From the NCBI RefSeq assembly GCF_001499965.1, contig NZ_LQIT01000056.1, positions 124,001 through 188,000 on the forward strand: 64,000 nt of DNA, given 5' to 3'. A model generated the notes under the pieces. The model worked only from the letters and a program-made list of their open reading frames with translations. It searched no databases and was not told the DNA's origin. The DNA is from Mycobacterium sp. GA-2829. Lineage in GTDB: Bacteria; Actinomycetota; Actinomycetes; Mycobacteriales; Mycobacteriaceae. The translations under genes and the position numbers were made by a program. Numbering within the stretch: position 1 is the stretch's first letter; every line of letters starts with the position of its first letter. Positions 1 through 8,716 of the stretch are shown here, piece by piece.

Positions 1-23
1 GAGAATTGGCCAGTCGAGCGGAT

Positions 24-1532
24 TTACTCCTCGGTCGGGCGCAGCACCGCGAGCACGGTCAAGATCATGATCTTGAAGTCCAGCAGGAGGGTCCAGTTCT
101 CGATGTAGTAGTTGTCGAATTCCGCACGGTCGGCGATCGAGGTCTGCCCCCGCAGACCGTGCACCTGCGCCCACCCGGTGATACCGGCCTTGACCCGGTG
201 CCGATCGCCGTAGCGCCGCACGTGCATCTCGAAGAGTTCGACGAATTCCGGGCGCTCGGGCCGCGGACCCACGAGCGTCATATCGCCCTTGAGCACGTTG
301 AGCAACTGAGGTAGTTCGTCCAGCGACGTCTTGCGCATGATCTTGCCGATCTTGGTGCGCCTGTCGTCACCCTCGACACCGCCTGGCGCCGCTCCATCCT
401 TCAACTCGAATGCCGCGTCGGCCGGCGCGGCGGGCCGCATACTGCGGAACTTCAGGCAGTCGAACACCTTGCCGTCGCGCCCGACCCTCGGCTGTCTGAA
501 GAAGATCGGCCCCGGCGAACTGAGTTTGACCAACAGGGCGAGCGTCAAGAACACCGGCGAGATGATCAGCAGTCCGAGTCCCGCCAGGAAGCGGCCCAGC
601 GCGTGTTTGACCGCGAACTGCCAGCCCTTCGGATCGGTGGGGTCGAGCACCATCAGCGGTACGCCACCCAGGTGCTCGATGCGGGTGTGGGAATTGACGA
701 CATCCATCATCCGGGGGACCACCCGTACGCGGACGCCGAGGCTCTGCGCCGTTTGCGCACAGCGCGACAATTGTTCGCCGGAGACCGCGGACGGCGCGAC
801 GATGAGATCCTCTGCGCCGGTGAGGCGGATGGCCACCTCGATGTTGTCGACGGTGCCGAAGTAGGGCACCTCCAGCAGGTCAGCGTCGTTGGGGCGCACC
901 TCGTCGAGGACGCCGACCGGACGCAGACCGTAGTCGGGCACCTGCGCCATCCGCGTGACGAGCTGGTTGGTGATCGGGCCGCCGCCGACGATCAACGCCG
1001 ATGTGCCGAACCGGTACTTGCGCCGCAGATACCGCTGCGCGATCGATCTCATCAGCCGGACGGCAGGCACGATGACCGCCGCGCACAGCCACACCCGGAT
1101 CATCACGTCGCTGGGGCGCACGTGCGGCACCACCTGCGCCCCGGTCTGCATCGCGGGCACCACCACGGTGATGATCGTGAGGGTCGCGAGCGCGGACACC
1201 GCCACCGCGGTCTCCACCGGTTCGATCTCGTCGAGGAAGCTCCTGTTGAGCTTGCGCTTGTACATCGACCTGGACCAGAGCACGACCAGCAGGATCGGGA
1301 CGAACAGCCACGAGATCGCCAGGATGTGGCGGCTGTCCTCCTGATCGACCCACAGGTGGGCCAGCAGTACCGACCAAGCCGCCGCCCAGACGTCGAGCGC
1401 CACGGTGATCGTGATGTAGCCGGACTCGGCGCGCAGGCGGTCGACCCACCGCGGCGCGAGGCTGACGTCCCGACGAACCGTGGGTGACGCGACGCGTTGC
1501 CGCGCAGCCGTGACCTGGCTACTGGACGTCAC
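24..1532 (-). CDS. Polyprenyl-phosphate sugar-1-phosphate transferase (initiating enzyme of exopolysaccharide synthesis)
   Basis: This 502-residue membrane enzyme should transfer a sugar-1-phosphate from a nucleotide sugar to undecaprenyl or decaprenyl phosphate, the first step of a lipid-linked repeat unit. Four hydrophobic segments lie at about residues 44-60, 70-86, 108-127 and 145-160. A Rossmann-like middle domain follows (VGGGP near 182). The catalytic bacterial sugar transferase domain runs from about 305 to the end, with a membrane re-entrant helix at 310-337, KFRSM at 361, and DELPQLLNVLKGDMTLVGPRP-type motifs at 405-425. Length and layout match the WcaJ/CpsE family. The GTG start at 1532 is the only reasonable one in frame, and its ribosome binding site is weak. 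The sugar substrate cannot be read from sequence. It opens a cluster with glycosyltransferases, flippase, polymerase and copolymerase. Confidence 0.93.
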   Translation of the reverse strand: MTSSSQVTAARQRVASPTVRRDVSLAPRWVDRLRAESGYITITVALDVWAAAWSVLLAHLWVDQEDSRHILAISWLFVPILLVVLWSRSMYKRKLNRSFLDEIEPVETAVAVSALATLTIITVVVPAMQTGAQVVPHVRPSDVMIRVWLCAAVIVPAVRLMRSIAQRYLRRKYRFGTSALIVGGGPITNQLVTRMAQVPDYGLRPVGVLDEVRPNDADLLEVPYFGTVDNIEVAIRLTGAEDLIVAPSAVSGEQLSRCAQTAQSLGVRVRVVPRMMDVVNSHTRIEHLGGVPLMVLDPTDPKGWQFAVKHALGRFLAGLGLLIISPVFLTLALLVKLSSPGPIFFRQPRVGRDGKVFDCLKFRSMRPAAPADAAFELKDGAAPGGVEGDDRRTKIGKIMRKTSLDELPQLLNVLKGDMTLVGPRPERPEFVELFEMHVRRYGDRHRVKAGITGWAQVHGLRGQTSIADRAEFDNYYIENWTLLLDFKIMILTVLAVLRPTEE

Positions 1533-1689
1533 CCTGCATCGCCCCCATGTCTCGTCGCATGCGTCGTTCCCCCGGACGACTTTGAAGACTCAACCATAAT
1601 CGGTTTGCGGGGGCGTCGGGAGCCAATCCGTGAGGAACCTGAGAACACTTTGCCGACCAAAAGGAAAAGAACGTGGTGGACGCCCGGTT

Positions 1690-2397
1690 TCAGGGTCGGT
1701 GACCGCCGGAACCGAAGATCCGCTCGCTGGCGAGTTGGGCGAGATCGCTGAGAATCTGCATGTGCCCGGTACCCCAAAGGCGAGGTTTGTCGTCGAAGAC
1801 GCACAGCGTCCCGATCGCGTGGTCGTCCCTGTCGATCAACGGGATGCCCAGATATGCGACGACGGTGCCGTCCCGCACGGCGGGATGGTTCCGGAAGACG
1901 GGATCGGTTCGGGCGTCCTCGAGCAGTAACGCGGCACCGTTTGCCACCGGGTATTGGCACACCGACCGCTCGAGGGGGGTCTGGCGTTCGTCGCCGTCCA
2001 TCCCGACTGAACTCTTGAAGAATTGCCGGTCGACGTCGACGAGGGTCAGCGCGGCCGCGGGTGCGTCCAACGCCGCGGCGGCCGCCCGGGTGATGCGGTC
2101 GTAGGCTTCTTCAGGGTCACTGTCGAGCAGCCCGGTGGCATAGAGCGCCCGCAGCCGTGCCGGGTCCGTGATCTCGGCTTCGACAGTGGGCATCTCCGTA
2201 TCGGCAAACACCCGGCACTCGTTGAGGTGGGCCATCAGCTCCTCCACCGACGCCAGTTGGGTGCGACGCAGATCGGCGACCATCTGCGACCCCACTGCAC
2301 GGGCCACATAGGAGACGACGTCTTCACCCGCGTCGCGCGCACACTCCTCGAGCAGGCGGTTGAGCCAGTCGTCGAACCCTGTCAGAGAGCCGGTCAT
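1690..2397 (-). CDS. GAF-domain sensor protein
   Basis: This 235-residue soluble protein has a GAF domain at about residues 95-228, of the type found beside phytochrome and histidine-kinase modules: LLDSDPEEAYDRITR, then LVDVDRQFFKS, then VAYLGIPLIDRD and IGTLCVFD. The N-terminal 80 residues are helical and have no family that I recognise. No output domain (kinase, GGDEF, HTH) is visible, so it may act as a stand-alone ligand or redox sensor or through a partner. The ATG at 2397 is preferred because the upstream in-frame codons are not GAF-like and would run into the divergent gene's promoter. It lies between the initiating transferase and the first glycosyltransferase and could sense a signal for polymer production, but that is inference. 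Confidence 0.8.
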   Translation of the reverse strand: MTGSLTGFDDWLNRLLEECARDAGEDVVSYVARAVGSQMVADLRRTQLASVEELMAHLNECRVFADTEMPTVEAEITDPARLRALYATGLLDSDPEEAYDRITRAAAAALDAPAAALTLVDVDRQFFKSSVGMDGDERQTPLERSVCQYPVANGAALLLEDARTDPVFRNHPAVRDGTVVAYLGIPLIDRDDHAIGTLCVFDDKPRLWGTGHMQILSDLAQLASERIFGSGGHRP

Positions 2398-2473
2398 TCG
2401 ACAAACGGTATCCGACGCATTCGGTGCGGCGCAGAAAAGTAGCCTGGTTGCATATGCGACGTCAGGAGGATGC

Positions 2474-3625
2474 GTGAAAGACGCGCGGGAAAAAGCCGAT
2501 CGCCGAATCGATCTGCTCTTCGACGCCCGGCACATCCGCCAGAGCGGCATCGGAACCTACATCCGCACGCAGCTCCCCCATCTGCAGGAGGCGACCGCGC
2601 GCGAGGGACTGACGCTGGGTGTGCTCGCCGATCCCGACTCCGCACCCGCGCTCGGCCCGGACACCGAGGTGATCCACGCAGAGCCGGCGCAGGCCGCCAT
2701 GTACACCCTCGCCGAACAGTCGGTGTGGCGGCATGCGTTCGACACGGCCCGGCCGCGTGCGGTGTGGCTGCCGCACTACCCCTACCCGTTGGCACGCCTC
2801 CTCCCCCGCCACCGCGGGATCTCGCTGTACGCCACCGTCCACGACACCATCCACCTGCTGCCCGAACAGATCAGCGGTCAGAGCCGCGCCCGCCGCTTCT
2901 ATGCCCGCGCGATGCTCGGCGCGGACGCCCGGCTCTGCCACCGCATCTTCACGGTGTCCGAGGCGACGGCGGCCACACTACGGGACATCGAACCGAAGGC
3001 GCCGATCACCGTGACGCCGATACCGATCGACGAGGTGTGGTTGCAGCCGGCCGATCCGGACCTGTCCCCGGTCGACGGCCGCTACCTGCTGTACGTCGGA
3101 AACACCAAGGTGTACAAGAACCTTCCGCTGGTGCTCGAGGTCTTCGCCGGCCTCGCGAACACCATCCCGCACAAGCTGGTGATCGCGGGCGGCGGCGCCT
3201 CGCTGCGCACACTCGACGACCGCGTGCGCCGGCTCGCCGAGGACAACCCCGACCGGGTGCTGGTCACCGGACAGCTCGACTTCGCCGCACTGCGGGCGCT
3301 GGTCGCCAACGCGGAACTGTTGATCATGCCGTCGCTGCACGAGGGTGCCGGACTGCCGCCGCTGGAGGCCATGGCCTCACGCACCGCCGTCGTGGCGTCA
3401 TCGATCCCGTCGATCCGCGAAACCTGCGGCGACGGCGCCGATTTCTTCGACCCGCACCGGCCCGACCAACTGGCGGCGCTGCTGCGCAAGTACTGCGCGG
3501 ACGACGGCGCCCGTGCCGCGCTGGCCGAACGCGGCCACACCCATGTCCTGGCCCGTCAGCAGCAGATCCGCGCCACCGCCGCGGCCGACGAGATATGCGC
3601 CGAACTCGTCGGCAGCCGGACGTGA
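2474..3625 (+). CDS. Glycosyltransferase, GT4 family
   Basis: This 383-residue GT-B fold enzyme is expected to add a sugar from a nucleotide donor to the lipid-linked repeat unit in the cytoplasm. The C-terminal half carries YLLYVGNTKVYKNL, and the donor-binding stretch HEGAGLPPLEAMA with the E-x7-E spacing typical of GT4 enzymes. The N-terminal half has FDARHIRQSGIGTYIR, a common acceptor-domain start in this family. The GTG at 2474 is chosen because AGGAGG sits at 2464-2469 just in front of it, and because the region upstream overlaps the divergent GAF gene. The stop overlaps the next start by four bases (GTGA), so the two are translationally coupled. Donor and acceptor sugars are not predictable. 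Confidence 0.9.
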   Translation: MKDAREKADRRIDLLFDARHIRQSGIGTYIRTQLPHLQEATAREGLTLGVLADPDSAPALGPDTEVIHAEPAQAAMYTLAEQSVWRHAFDTARPRAVWLPHYPYPLARLLPRHRGISLYATVHDTIHLLPEQISGQSRARRFYARAMLGADARLCHRIFTVSEATAATLRDIEPKAPITVTPIPIDEVWLQPADPDLSPVDGRYLLYVGNTKVYKNLPLVLEVFAGLANTIPHKLVIAGGGASLRTLDDRVRRLAEDNPDRVLVTGQLDFAALRALVANAELLIMPSLHEGAGLPPLEAMASRTAVVASSIPSIRETCGDGADFFDPHRPDQLAALLRKYCADDGARAALAERGHTHVLARQQQIRATAAADEICAELVGSRT

Positions 3626-5202
3626 CGCTGTCACGGCGCGCACTGATCGTCGGCGGTTGCGCCGCAACCGCACTCACCGTCCTGGCCGGGTGTGTCGAAC
3701 GTCCGCGCACCGTCGTCGACGTCCGCGACTTCGGGGCCGCGGGCGACGGCATCGCCGACGACTCGGCCGCCATCCAGAACGCCGCGGCCGCCCTGCGTCC
3801 CGGCGGCACCCTGCGGTTCCCGACCGGCACCTACCGATTCGCCCAGCGGTGGCCACGCAACGGTGCGGCCGTCGTGATCGCCGGACTGGCCGACATCACC
3901 GTCGAATTCGGTTCCGGCGCCGAACTTCTCATGGACAATCTGCATCCGGTCAAGCGCACCGGCAGTAGCCACGGCCTGCTCATCCGGGGACCCGCCTCGC
4001 AGATCCGCCTGCAGGGCGTCAACATCCGCTGGGCCGACGGTGCGGAGCGTTCGCTCGGTGACGGCATCCGGGTCGAGGGCTATCCCGATTTCGACGGCGA
4101 TCCGCCGCGGAACTGGGCCGGCGACCGCACCCCGGTCACGAAGGTGTCGCTGATCGACTGCACGGTCAGGTCGAGCCCACAGACCGGCGTGGTGATGTCA
4201 GGGGTGTCCGACATCCGCGTCGCGGGGCTGCGGGTGGCCGACAGCGGTGCCGACGGGCTGCACTTCAATGCGTGTCGAGCCGGGTCGGTCGACGGATTCA
4301 GCGCGGTGAACACCGGGGACGACGGGCTCGCGCTGGTGACCTACTTCGCGCCGGAACCCACGTTCGATCGCACCGCGCGCACGTTCTCCTACCCCGACCT
4401 CACCGACTGGTCCAACGCGGACTTCGACGTCACCGGTGTCAACGTGTTCGGGTGCCGGGCCAACGGCGTCCGACTCGCCGGTGCGAACCGGGTCAACGTG
4501 ACCGGTCTCGACGTCGTCGGCGTCGAAGCCGGTTCGGCGTTCCTCGTCGACTCCGCCCAACCGGGTGCCGACGTCGGCTGGAACTACGTCGCCAGCCGCG
4601 GGATCCGCCTCGACGACGCGACCGCGACCGACTGCGATATGGGGATACATCTGCTGGCCCGCCCCGCCGCACCGGGCGACCCGCGGTTCACCGATTTCGA
4701 CGTCCACGTCGGCGACGCCAAGATCGACGACTGTACGACGTGGGCGGTGCGCGCCGAATCGCTCACCGACACAAGGGTCCGCGGCCTGCGGATCGACAAC
4801 TGCAGCGTCACCGCCGATTCGACGACGGGTGGCAACGGCGGAGTGGGCGTCGGCGACGCCGATGCGATCACGTTCGGCACCGTCGCAATCCGGCACGCCG
4901 AACCGGTCACCGTGTTCACCGCCGACGACGCGAGCGGACTCACCGTCGACCGCCTCGGCATTGCGATCACCCGCAGGGATCGGCCGCAGACCGCGAAAGC
5001 CGTTGTCGACGCCGAGAACTGCGACGGTGTGATCGACGAGGTGAGCATCGGTTGGGCCGCGGCGGACGCGGCGTGGACACCGGTGCGGTTGTCCGCGCCG
5101 GATGTCTGCGCGGGCGGCGCCGGTGAGGCGCCGTTGGCCATCCGGAATCTGACGGTCACTCCACCGGTCGAGCGTCCTTCGGAGGTCGTGTGCGTGCGGT
5201 GA
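3622..5202 (+). CDS. Right-handed beta-helix lipoprotein (pectate-lyase-like), putative polysaccharide-acting enzyme
   Basis: This 526-residue exported protein begins with arginines, a hydrophobic stretch and a lipobox (VLAGC, Cys near residue 26), so it should be a lipoprotein anchored on the outer face of the plasma membrane. Mature residues start with VRDFGAAGDGIADDSAAIQ, the hallmark N-terminal cap of the pectate lyase superfamily type 3 beta-helix. The rest is rich in repeated short strands (for example SDIRVAGLRVADSGADGLHF) that fit coils of a beta-helix. No clear catalytic triad can be assigned by eye. It is translationally coupled to the glycosyltransferase in front (GTGA overlap), so it probably cuts, epimerises or binds the polymer made by this locus. 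Its 3' end overlaps the convergent polymerase gene by 47 bases. Confidence 0.82.
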   Translation: MTLSRRALIVGGCAATALTVLAGCVERPRTVVDVRDFGAAGDGIADDSAAIQNAAAALRPGGTLRFPTGTYRFAQRWPRNGAAVVIAGLADITVEFGSGAELLMDNLHPVKRTGSSHGLLIRGPASQIRLQGVNIRWADGAERSLGDGIRVEGYPDFDGDPPRNWAGDRTPVTKVSLIDCTVRSSPQTGVVMSGVSDIRVAGLRVADSGADGLHFNACRAGSVDGFSAVNTGDDGLALVTYFAPEPTFDRTARTFSYPDLTDWSNADFDVTGVNVFGCRANGVRLAGANRVNVTGLDVVGVEAGSAFLVDSAQPGADVGWNYVASRGIRLDDATATDCDMGIHLLARPAAPGDPRFTDFDVHVGDAKIDDCTTWAVRAESLTDTRVRGLRIDNCSVTADSTTGGNGGVGVGDADAITFGTVAIRHAEPVTVFTADDASGLTVDRLGIAITRRDRPQTAKAVVDAENCDGVIDEVSIGWAAADAAWTPVRLSAPDVCAGGAGEAPLAIRNLTVTPPVERPSEVVCVR

Positions 5203-6448
5203 CCAGCGCGCTGCCCGCGGTGAGCAAAAACAGGAATATGACGATCCCGTAAACCAGGATCTGCACCCGCCACACCTCGAGGAAGCAGTACGCCACCACG
5301 CCCGCCGACGCGGCGATGACCGGACTGAAACTGAAGATTCGCGCGAACGCGTAGCCGGCGAATCCGTACGCCACGATCGTGTACAGCCATCCCCATGTGC
5401 CGTGTTCGGAATAGATGTCCGCGAACACCGAATTGGTGAAGAAGTTGCCCGCGAACGACACCGAGTACCCGTACACCGACGACTGTTTCCAACTGTCGTC
5501 CTTGGCCACCTTGTTGAATTGCAGGAAGGTCGGTTTCACCGCGTCGAGCGATGCCCCAGCACTGCCGGAGTTCTGCCACGCACCGGTGGCCACCGCATCC
5601 GATACGCCGATCGAGACCTGCGCGGGCACGGCGAGATAGGCCCCCGACTGGTACAGGTTCATCGCCACCGGATTCGACACCCCAGCCTCGCGGTAGTAGT
5701 TCGCGTTGCGGAAGTAGTTCAGCATCGTCAGGACGGCGAAACCGCACAACACGATCACCGCGAGTGTGACCCAGGTGCGCACCGACGACCCTCCTGCGGC
5801 CGGTCGTGCCCGGCCGCGCACCCACACCGCGAGATAGACCACGCACGACATCAGTAGCGCCAACCGCGAGGCGATCATCGCGTTGGACACCAGCAGCAGC
5901 ACCCCCGCGACCATGTAGGGCCACCGGATGACCTTCTTCCGCCACAGGTACACCCCGATGGGCGCGGCCAGGATCGTGGCGTACCGCAGCGTCTGCGGTC
6001 CCGCGAACCCCGACAGGGCGTTGCTGAAGTCGTTGGCGGTCTGCTGGCTCAGCGATGCGACGATCGCCGACGGACCACCCACCTTGAGGAACGAGTATCC
6101 GACCCCGACCGCACCCGCGGCCAGGATCAGGTAGAAGTACCGGCGTTCGAACCAGGCGCTCTCGGTCGGCGCGCCGTCCGCGGCCGGGCGCGATCGTTCT
6201 GTCCCCCACCAGAATCCGACCATGGACACCAACACGATCGCGGCGTACCACAGCACCAGCAGCGCGATACCGCGTCCACTGGTCTGCGCGGGGATCGCGA
6301 ATCCGGTCAACGCCTCGGCCGATGCCTGCGGCGGTCCGAGCCGCTGGCGGATGAACAGTGCCGTCCATGCCAGGAACGACATCGTCACCGGCGCCAGGAT
6401 CAGGACGGCGGGACTGAACCACCCGGGCGGGCGGGCGGAGGTGCGCAC
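5156..6448 (-). CDS. Wzy-like polysaccharide polymerase (O-antigen polymerase type membrane protein)
   Basis: This 430-residue integral membrane protein has about ten hydrophobic segments and a large loop after the middle (about residues 255-345, rich in Asn, Ser and Tyr: NYFRNANYYREAG). That layout is typical of oligosaccharide repeat-unit polymerases. Sequence conservation in this family is low, so the call rests on topology and on its place between a flippase and the other genes of the locus. It would join repeat units outside the membrane. The GTG at 6448 gives a short cytoplasmic lead before the first membrane helix and lies two bases after the flippase stop. It could instead be an O-antigen ligase; the locus context favours polymerase. 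Confidence 0.72.
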   Translation of the reverse strand: MRTSARPPGWFSPAVLILAPVTMSFLAWTALFIRQRLGPPQASAEALTGFAIPAQTSGRGIALLVLWYAAIVLVSMVGFWWGTERSRPAADGAPTESAWFERRYFYLILAAGAVGVGYSFLKVGGPSAIVASLSQQTANDFSNALSGFAGPQTLRYATILAAPIGVYLWRKKVIRWPYMVAGVLLLVSNAMIASRLALLMSCVVYLAVWVRGRARPAAGGSSVRTWVTLAVIVLCGFAVLTMLNYFRNANYYREAGVSNPVAMNLYQSGAYLAVPAQVSIGVSDAVATGAWQNSGSAGASLDAVKPTFLQFNKVAKDDSWKQSSVYGYSVSFAGNFFTNSVFADIYSEHGTWGWLYTIVAYGFAGYAFARIFSFSPVIAASAGVVAYCFLEVWRVQILVYGIVIFLFLLTAGSALVTARTRPPKDARPVE

Positions 6449-6450
6449 GC

Positions 6451-7608
6451 TCAACCGTCCCTTTGCCGCGATCCGAACGACGCCGCGTACTCCGGCGCGC
6501 CCCTGACCGCCGCGTAGTGGTAGACGAGCGCGGTGATCAGTTCGGCGACGACGAAGGCGAGGAAGATCGCGGCGGTGTTCTTCCACACCAGCAGCATGCC
6601 GACACTGACGATCAGGTAGACGACGGTGCTGGCGCCGCGGATCCAGAACACGAGCACCGTGCGGCCCGCCTTGCGTAGTGCGGCGAACGGCACGGTGGAC
6701 ACCAGCATGAACGCTTTCCACAGGCAGGCCAACAGCATCGCGGCGACGCCGACCCCCTGCCACGCCGGACCGAAGACCAGGCTGCCGAGCCCACCGAACG
6801 CGGCGACCAGCACCGCGGCCATCCCGATGACGAACACCGCGACGAAGGCCTTGAGCTCACCCCGATGTCCGTGTGCGAGCAGCCGATAGCGGCCGTAGGC
6901 CAGGATCGGTTCGAGCGCACCGGCGACGGTCGAGATGACCCGAAAGGTGACCGAGGCCGCCGGTCCGACGAGGACCAGCAGCAGCGAGGTGATCGCCGGC
7001 TGTACGGCCCCGACCACCGCGGTCTCCGCGGTGACCCAGCCGGACCGGCGGACATCGGGCGGAAACCCCAGACGGGGCAGGGCTTTCCGTGGACGGTAGC
7101 GCACCGCGACAGCGACCATCGCGCCGATCGCCAAGACCCGGACGCAATGGGGGTTATGCTGGGCGGCGAGCCACAGCGCTATCAGGCTGGCGACGATCAA
7201 CGCGCCCGCGGCGAAGCCCTCCTCCTTCCACTCGCCGGTGACCACCCCGATCGACCGGGTCATCAGCAGCCCCGTCATCACGCCGGTGGCGCTGGCCAGC
7301 AGGACCGGGGACGAGGCGACCGCGGGACCGAACACGAGCAGTCCGCACGCGGCGACGCTGAACAGCACCACCCAGGTCGGCAGGCCCAGCTCACCGTCGG
7401 CGTCGGGGGTCGCAAGCCGGCCCTCCACGATGAACGCGTTGAACAACTGCGCGATGTAGACGCCGACGGCGAGCGCCAGCGCGAGGAACCCCTGGGTCTC
7501 GATCGGCGCGATGCGCGCGTAGATGGCGATGAAGATCGCCGGGAAGACGTTGAGCGCCAGCCCGGCGCCCACCTGCACCCCGGTCTGCAGGTGCCTGCTA
7601 CCGGGCAC
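6451..7608 (-). CDS. Wzx-like polysaccharide flippase (MOP/MATE-fold membrane protein)
   Basis: This 385-residue protein is almost entirely hydrophobic with about twelve predicted membrane helices and few charged loops, like polysaccharide exporters of the MOP superfamily. The first helix follows HLQTGVQVGAGLALNVFPAIF. It would move lipid-linked repeat units across the plasma membrane. The GTG at 7608 is chosen because it places the first helix normally and gives an 11-base overlap with the glycosyltransferase in front; a longer frame reading upstream is arginine and proline rich and unlike a protein. No single motif proves transport, so the call depends on topology and on neighbours (GT4 upstream, polymerase downstream). 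Confidence 0.72.
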   Translation of the reverse strand: MPGSRHLQTGVQVGAGLALNVFPAIFIAIYARIAPIETQGFLALALAVGVYIAQLFNAFIVEGRLATPDADGELGLPTWVVLFSVAACGLLVFGPAVASSPVLLASATGVMTGLLMTRSIGVVTGEWKEEGFAAGALIVASLIALWLAAQHNPHCVRVLAIGAMVAVAVRYRPRKALPRLGFPPDVRRSGWVTAETAVVGAVQPAITSLLLVLVGPAASVTFRVISTVAGALEPILAYGRYRLLAHGHRGELKAFVAVFVIGMAAVLVAAFGGLGSLVFGPAWQGVGVAAMLLACLWKAFMLVSTVPFAALRKAGRTVLVFWIRGASTVVYLIVSVGMLLVWKNTAAIFLAFVVAELITALVYHYAAVRGAPEYAASFGSRQRDG

Positions 7609-8716
7609 GACCCTGCGCCGTCGTCTGCGCCACCACGTCGGCGATCCTGGCCCGGAACGCCTCGGGCGAGAACTCCTCGGCGCGCCTGCGGATGGCGGCC
7701 GGATCGTAGCGGCCGGGGTCGAAGGTGGTGAAGGTCTCGGCGAAGTTGTGCACGATCTCGACGTCGTCGCGTCCGGTGACGAACGTGCCGGTCTCCCCCT
7801 CGACGACGCTGTCGAGTGCGCCGCCGACACCGAGTGCGATCACCGGCGTACCGCATGCCATCGCCTCGACGGGAGTGATGCCGAAGTCCTCCTCCCCCGG
7901 CATCACCATCGCCTTGGCGCGGCGGTACAGATCGCGGAACTCGTCGTTGGAGACGCGGCCGGTGAACGTGACGTCACCGCCCTCGGCGAGCTTGCGGCAC
8001 TTGGCGGCGTCGCGGCCGTCCCCGGCGACCACCAGTTTGACCCCGGCTTGCACCGCCGCGCGGATCGCGACGTCGGGCCGTTTGTAGGCCACCAGGCGGC
8101 CGGCCAGCAGGTAGTAGTCGTCCCGGGTGGCGGCGGCGTCCGGCCGGTAGAAGTCGATGTTGACCGGCGGATGGACCACCTGGGCGTCCCGGCGCCAGTG
8201 GTCCTTGACCCGCTGGGCGACCGTGGTGCTGTTGGCGACGATCGCGGTGATCTTCGGTGCGGCCGCACGTTCGGTGGCGATCGCCAACCCGGACAACGCA
8301 TTCAGCGCGAGCCGGCCGGGCAGTGACGACGCCTCCTCGCGGCGCATCTCCTTGTCCCACGCCCAGCGCGCAGGCGAGTGCACGTAGACCACGGTGGGGA
8401 TGTCGCCGGCGGCGTGGACGGCCGCGGCGGCGAAGGCGTGGTGGCTGATGAGCACCGCATCGACCGCACCGAAGTCGCGGCGCTTCATCCAGCTCGGGAC
8501 GAGCGGGAGCAGCGGTGCGTAGGTGCGGTGGCGTGCGGCGCGGTACGCCGACGACAGCGGACCGGTGCGGACCCGCTCGGTGAACGCCGCCTCGACCCGC
8601 GAGTCGACGATCGGGATGTGCACCGCGGCATCCGGCCATTGCCGGGCGAATTCGGTGACGACATGTTCGGATCCGGCGATCTCGGTCAACCGTTCATGGA
8701 CGATCGCGACCGTCAC
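7598..8716 (-). CDS. Glycosyltransferase, GT4 family
   Basis: This 372-residue GT-B enzyme resembles WbaZ/GumH-like mannosyltransferases in its opening VAIVHERLTEIAGSEHVV and in YVHSPARWAWDKE. The C-terminal donor site has LLAGRLVAYKRPD and EEDFGITPVEAMACGTPVIA, which contains the E-x7-E spacing. It should extend the lipid-linked oligosaccharide on the cytoplasmic face. The GTG at 8716 overlaps the upstream copolymerase stop by four bases (GTGA), and the gene overlaps the flippase by 11 bases, so copolymerase, transferase, flippase and polymerase form one coupled unit. A mannose donor is likely from family habit but is not shown here. Confidence 0.9.
   Translation of the reverse strand: MTVAIVHERLTEIAGSEHVVTEFARQWPDAAVHIPIVDSRVEAAFTERVRTGPLSSAYRAARHRTYAPLLPLVPSWMKRRDFGAVDAVLISHHAFAAAAVHAAGDIPTVVYVHSPARWAWDKEMRREEASSLPGRLALNALSGLAIATERAAAPKITAIVANSTTVAQRVKDHWRRDAQVVHPPVNIDFYRPDAAATRDDYYLLAGRLVAYKRPDVAIRAAVQAGVKLVVAGDGRDAAKCRKLAEGGDVTFTGRVSNDEFRDLYRRAKAMVMPGEEDFGITPVEAMACGTPVIALGVGGALDSVVEGETGTFVTGRDDVEIVHNFAETFTTFDPGRYDPAAIRRRAEEFSPEAFRARIADVVAQTTAQGRAR

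Noticed and set aside
2470..3621. Possible longer N-terminus of the beta-helix lipoprotein
   Set aside because: The in-frame upstream part is Arg/Pro-rich shadow of the GT4 gene, while a GTG at 3622 gives a proper lipoprotein signal.
5156..5202. Overlap of the beta-helix and polymerase genes as a sign of a frameshift or error
   Set aside because: Both 3' ends read normally in their own frames; a 47-base convergent overlap needs no error.
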